In this document: positions 61,566-64,000 of the stretch, in pieces
How positions within the stretch are numbered: position 1 is the first letter of the stretch
How the letters are laid out: each line of letters opens with the position of its first letter
Assembly: GCF_002892795.1 (NCBI RefSeq)
Contig: NZ_PJMC01000021.1
Coordinates: 1 to 64,000, forward strand
Source: Arthrobacter sp. AFG20
GTDB lineage: Bacteria; Actinomycetota; Actinomycetes; Actinomycetales; Micrococcaceae
Direction of reading: 5' to 3'
Length of the DNA stretch: 64,000 bases
Notes under the pieces: generated by a model
Databases searched by the model: none
What the model was told of the DNA's origin: nothing
What the model saw: only the letters and a program-made list of their open reading frames with translations
Made by a program: the position numbers and the translations under genes

Positions 61566-61703
61566 GCGTCTACCATCCGTCTGCATCCGCCCATACGAGT
61601 TGGCATCTCAGTTTGTACTCTCAAGGTTGACACACTCATGAAAGGGCTTTCTGCGCCGACGACACGCCCTGCCACTTAATGAAGAGGCGATAAGAAGGAG
61701 AAA

Positions 61704-62456
61704 TTAGGCGTGTGAGTGTTCAACCGCAGCTGATTCCTCGCCGTTCGACGCACCGGCCCTTGCCAGATCAAGGGGATGGGCGAAGCCTTGACGACCGACG
61801 ACGGCCCAGATGGCGACACAGTCTTCGCCAGAGGTGTTGCTGAGACGGTGCGGGACGTTCGAATCAAAATTCATGCTGTCGCCAGGCCCGAGAACATCGC
61901 TGTCGAAGGCGACCTGGACATTTAGTTGGCCGGAAAGGATGTGGATGTACTCCCACCCTGGGTGACGCATCAGGTCGCCGGCGGCGCAGGACTCGCTCCC
62001 GGGAGTGTAGGTAACCCGCAGAAACTCGACCAGCGGGTCTGCCCGTTCCGTGAGCCGCTCCCAGCGGACGCCTCCCATGTTGATCTCGGGACGGTCCCCG
62101 GCCCTTTGGACTCCTGGGAGCGCTGAACCTGCAGAAGCGGTGAAGGCCGAATGGCTGGCCAGCCCGGTAACCGCGGCCCCATTACCGGTCGTGCCATTTG
62201 CTTGCGGCGCGGGGGAGTGCTCACCACTCATCAGCGTGTCCAGTGAAAGCCCCAGCTCCGAAACGATGGTGTACAAGGTCCCAATGGAAGGGACAGCACG
62301 GCCCAGCTCAACCTGCGACATAAAACTTGCCGAGATTCCTACTCGGCGGGACAGCTCCCTCAGGGAAATCTTCCGCTTCGTCCTGGCGGCCCGGAGCTGG
62401 CTGCCCAGTTGGGCGCGACCCTCTTCCGTAACCGCTGCAGTGTCCTGAATGCTCAT
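61704..62456 (-). CDS. XRE-family regulator with C-terminal cupin
   Basis: 250 residues. HTH_3 at about 17-72: LGSQLRAARTKRKISLRELS then RRVGISASFMSQVELGRAVP. The C-terminal cupin has LMRHPGWEYIHILSGQLNVQ and DSMNFDSNVPHRLSNTSGED with the barrel's glycine and histidine landmarks. Such proteins sense small carboxylates, amines or sugars. ATG at 62456 with GAAAGG upstream. It is divergent from the ABC binding protein at 62862, with that gene's promoter at 62671-62699 between, so it probably controls the transporter operon. Confidence 0.88.
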   Translation of the reverse strand: MSIQDTAAVTEEGRAQLGSQLRAARTKRKISLRELSRRVGISASFMSQVELGRAVPSIGTLYTIVSELGLSLDTLMSGEHSPAPQANGTTGNGAAVTGLASHSAFTASAGSALPGVQRAGDRPEINMGGVRWERLTERADPLVEFLRVTYTPGSESCAAGDLMRHPGWEYIHILSGQLNVQVAFDSDVLGPGDSMNFDSNVPHRLSNTSGEDCVAIWAVVGRQGFAHPLDLARAGASNGEESAAVEHSHA

Positions 62457-62670
62457 CCTCGACCTTTCCGACGGTCCTGCCCGGCGCGCGGGCAGGACCG
62501 CTGATTTGACTGTCCACTCCAGTCGGGAAGCCCGCCAGAGATGTACAGTGTGCGCGGACACCAGTCTAGCTTCTCTACCCGATTATTGCTCAGACTTCAC
62601 AATCGATCAGCAAAAACAGCCACGTCTTCCCGTTATTCATCGCGGTGTAAAGCGGAATGTGCTGTATTAC

Positions 62671-62699
62671 TTGACAGTGTGGGGTGTGTCACTTTACAT
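62671..62699 (+). promoter_or_regulatory. Promoter of the ABC transporter operon
   Basis: TTGACA (62671-62676), 17-nt spacer, TTACAT (62694-62699), 160 bp before the binding-protein start. Short GTGT-rich repeats within the spacer might be contact sites for the divergent XRE-cupin regulator. Confidence 0.6.
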
Positions 62700-62861
62700 T
62701 TGAAGGGTGATAAAGCCGCGAAGCTGGTGCCTATGGGGATCTCCCAACCAGCCGGGCGCATCAGCCGAAGCTTTCGGAAGCTCCCGAACTCGAAGCGAGG
62801 ACGGACAGCACCGGAGCCAGAGTTCCACTGTGTATATCTACCTTCTAACTAGGAGCAAATG

Positions 62862-63917
62862 ATGGTGCAGGATCGCAAAGGCGCCTCCGCATTCAAACTG
62901 AGCCGCCGCCACATCGGTGTAGCTGTGCTCACCGGCGCCACCTTGGCGCTCTCCGCCTGTGCCGGGGGTGCGTCATCCGGAAGTAGCGACGCGCCTACCG
63001 TTGGCTTCTCGGCCGGCGTCCTGGACAACCCGTTCACGGCAGGTCTCGTGGACTCGGTCGTCACCGAAGCCAACTCGAACGGATTCAACATGCTTCCGGC
63101 TTCCAATGCCGAAGGTGACCCCGCCAAGCAGGTGACCGACTTCAACACCCTGATTTCCCAGGGCGTGAAAGGCCTGGTGACCATTCCAAGGGACAGTGAC
63201 GCCATTATTCCGGCCATTGAGGCTGCAAACGCCGCAAACATCCCTGTCGTGACTGTCGACACCGCAGCCAACGGCGGCAAGATCTACATGAACGTCAGGG
63301 CGGACAATGTTGCCATGGGCACCAGTGTTTGCGAACAGATCGGCAAACTGACCGGAGGCAAGGGAACGGTCCTGGAACTGCACGGCGCACTGTCTACCAC
63401 TTCCGGGTTTGACCGCAACAAGGGCTTCAGCGACTGCATGCAGTCCAGGTTTCCGGACGTTGAAATCATCCGCAAGGACACCAACTGGGAGTCTGCCAAG
63501 GCTGTGGAGAACGCCCAGACTGTTCTGAGCACCTCCAAGATCGATGCAGTGTTCCTCGCCAGCGACTCCGTCATGCTCTCGGGCGTGCAGACCGTGATGG
63601 AAGGCCAGGGCAAGTGGGCCCCCGCAGGACAGCCCGGGCACGTTCCGCTGGTGACAATTGACGGTTCGAAGGGTTCCCTGGACGCCATCCGCTCGGGGCA
63701 CGTTGACGCCGTCATTTCCCAGCCCGTGGACCTCTACGGCAAATACGGTGTCCAGTACCTCAAGGACGCCATCGCCGGCAAGGAATACAAGGTCGGTCCG
63801 TCTGAACACGGCAGCGAAATCGTCGAGTACAAGGGCAACCTTGCCGACATGCTTCCGTCCCCCGTCATCACCACAGACAACGTTGATGACGAGAACCTCT
63901 GGGGCAACAAGAAGTAG
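62862..63917 (+). CDS. ABC transporter substrate-binding lipoprotein, ribose/sugar type
   Basis: 351 residues. Signal peptide with twin basic SRRHIGV and lipobox LSAC (lipidated C33), so anchored outside the membrane. Then the periplasmic-binding-protein type 1 fold: PTVGFSAGVLDNPFTAGLVD, FNTLISQGVKGLVTIPRDSD, ANIPVVTVDTAANG, KGTVLELHGALSTTSGFDRN. The type resembles RbsB and inositol/xylitol-binding proteins. ATG 62862 is preferred to 62859 because AGGAG is 6 nt away. Ligand unknown; the neighbouring cyclitol-like genes are suggestive. First gene of an ABC operon continuing beyond the window. Confidence 0.92.
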   Translation: MVQDRKGASAFKLSRRHIGVAVLTGATLALSACAGGASSGSSDAPTVGFSAGVLDNPFTAGLVDSVVTEANSNGFNMLPASNAEGDPAKQVTDFNTLISQGVKGLVTIPRDSDAIIPAIEAANAANIPVVTVDTAANGGKIYMNVRADNVAMGTSVCEQIGKLTGGKGTVLELHGALSTTSGFDRNKGFSDCMQSRFPDVEIIRKDTNWESAKAVENAQTVLSTSKIDAVFLASDSVMLSGVQTVMEGQGKWAPAGQPGHVPLVTIDGSKGSLDAIRSGHVDAVISQPVDLYGKYGVQYLKDAIAGKEYKVGPSEHGSEIVEYKGNLADMLPSPVITTDNVDDENLWGNKK

Positions 63918-63976
63918 CTCCCTTGTCCGGCCCAGCAGGGCCAGGGGAAAGACTGAATTTCAGAAAGGGTGACATC

Positions 63977-64000
63977 GTGGTCACAGCTAACACCCAAAAC
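63977..64000 (+). CDS. Start of the next ABC transporter gene (partial)
   Basis: GTG at 63977 follows AGAAAGGGTG and opens the frame VVTANTQN to the window edge. By position after a ribose-type binding protein, this is probably the ATPase (RbsA-like) or the permease. Only eight codons are visible, so it is a positional inference. Confidence 0.5.

Noticed and set aside
1..64000. CRISPR arrays, rRNA or complete insertion sequences
   Set aside because: No regularly spaced repeats, no rRNA-like sequence, and every transposase found is a fragment without matching terminal repeats.

Overview
The window is a high-GC actinobacterial sequence, most like Arthrobacter and its relatives (Micrococcaceae). 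This rests on GC-rich codon use, frequent GTG starts, a fused PntA with PntB, a DUF4192 protein and an actinobacterial-type CitE/MaoC/AccA/AccD cluster. The genus is inference. No replication, partition or conjugation genes are visible, so plasmid and chromosomal island cannot be told apart. The content is almost entirely catabolic genes, each block with its own regulator or operator, separated by decayed genes and pieces of at least three IS families plus a serine recombinase.

Layout. 1-3.7 kb: a gene leaving the left edge, a broken MFS gene, an MHS transporter, a 3-hydroxyisobutyrate-dehydrogenase-like enzyme and a decayed prpF, with a shared 16-bp operator-like sequence at two places. 3.7-5.1 kb: transposase debris. 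5.1-9.9 kb: nitroreductase, an MBL-fold remnant, then SDR, TetR, DUF35 protein and thiolase-like protein; one TetR-type operator motif lies just downstream of two predicted promoters. 10-17 kb: MFS transporter, MaoC hydratase, two decayed CaiB CoA-transferases and an acyl-CoA ligase. 17-18.2 kb: IS481 and GntR remnants. 18.5-21.5 kb: pntAB transhydrogenase. 21.5-24.3 kb: debris (FadB/FadJ-type remnant, serine recombinase tail).

24.3-39 kb, all on the minus strand: MBL hydrolase, CitE-like lyase, MaoC hydratase, biotin carboxylase and carboxyltransferase, acyl-CoA ligase, HSL-type esterase, SnoaL-like protein, Baeyer-Villiger monooxygenase (BVMO), EthR-like TetR and small unknown genes. 40-44.4 kb, plus strand: aldehyde dehydrogenase and two alcohol dehydrogenases. 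Together these could take a cyclic alcohol or ketone through lactone, hydroxy acid and diacid to CoA esters. The carboxylase/hydratase/lyase set is the kind used for beta-methyl branches (leucine, acyclic terpenes).

45-55.6 kb: a DUF4192 gene, then a LacI-controlled block with an MHS transporter, P-loop kinase, KDPG-type aldolase, two Gfo/Idh/MocA dehydrogenases, LacI regulator, VOC protein, TIM-barrel isomerase and AroE-like dehydrogenase. Tandem LacI-consensus operators lie just downstream of two predicted promoters. The cargo suggests a cyclitol, sugar acid or quinate/shikimate-like substrate. 56.2-59.3 kb: pcaIJ and pcaF with a small NTF2-like protein, which would finish the beta-ketoadipate pathway. 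59.7-61.6 kb: an SDR remnant, an intact SDR and a paralogous NTF2-like gene, closed by a strong terminator. 61.7-64 kb: an XRE-cupin regulator, a sugar-type ABC substrate-binding lipoprotein and the first codons of the next gene.
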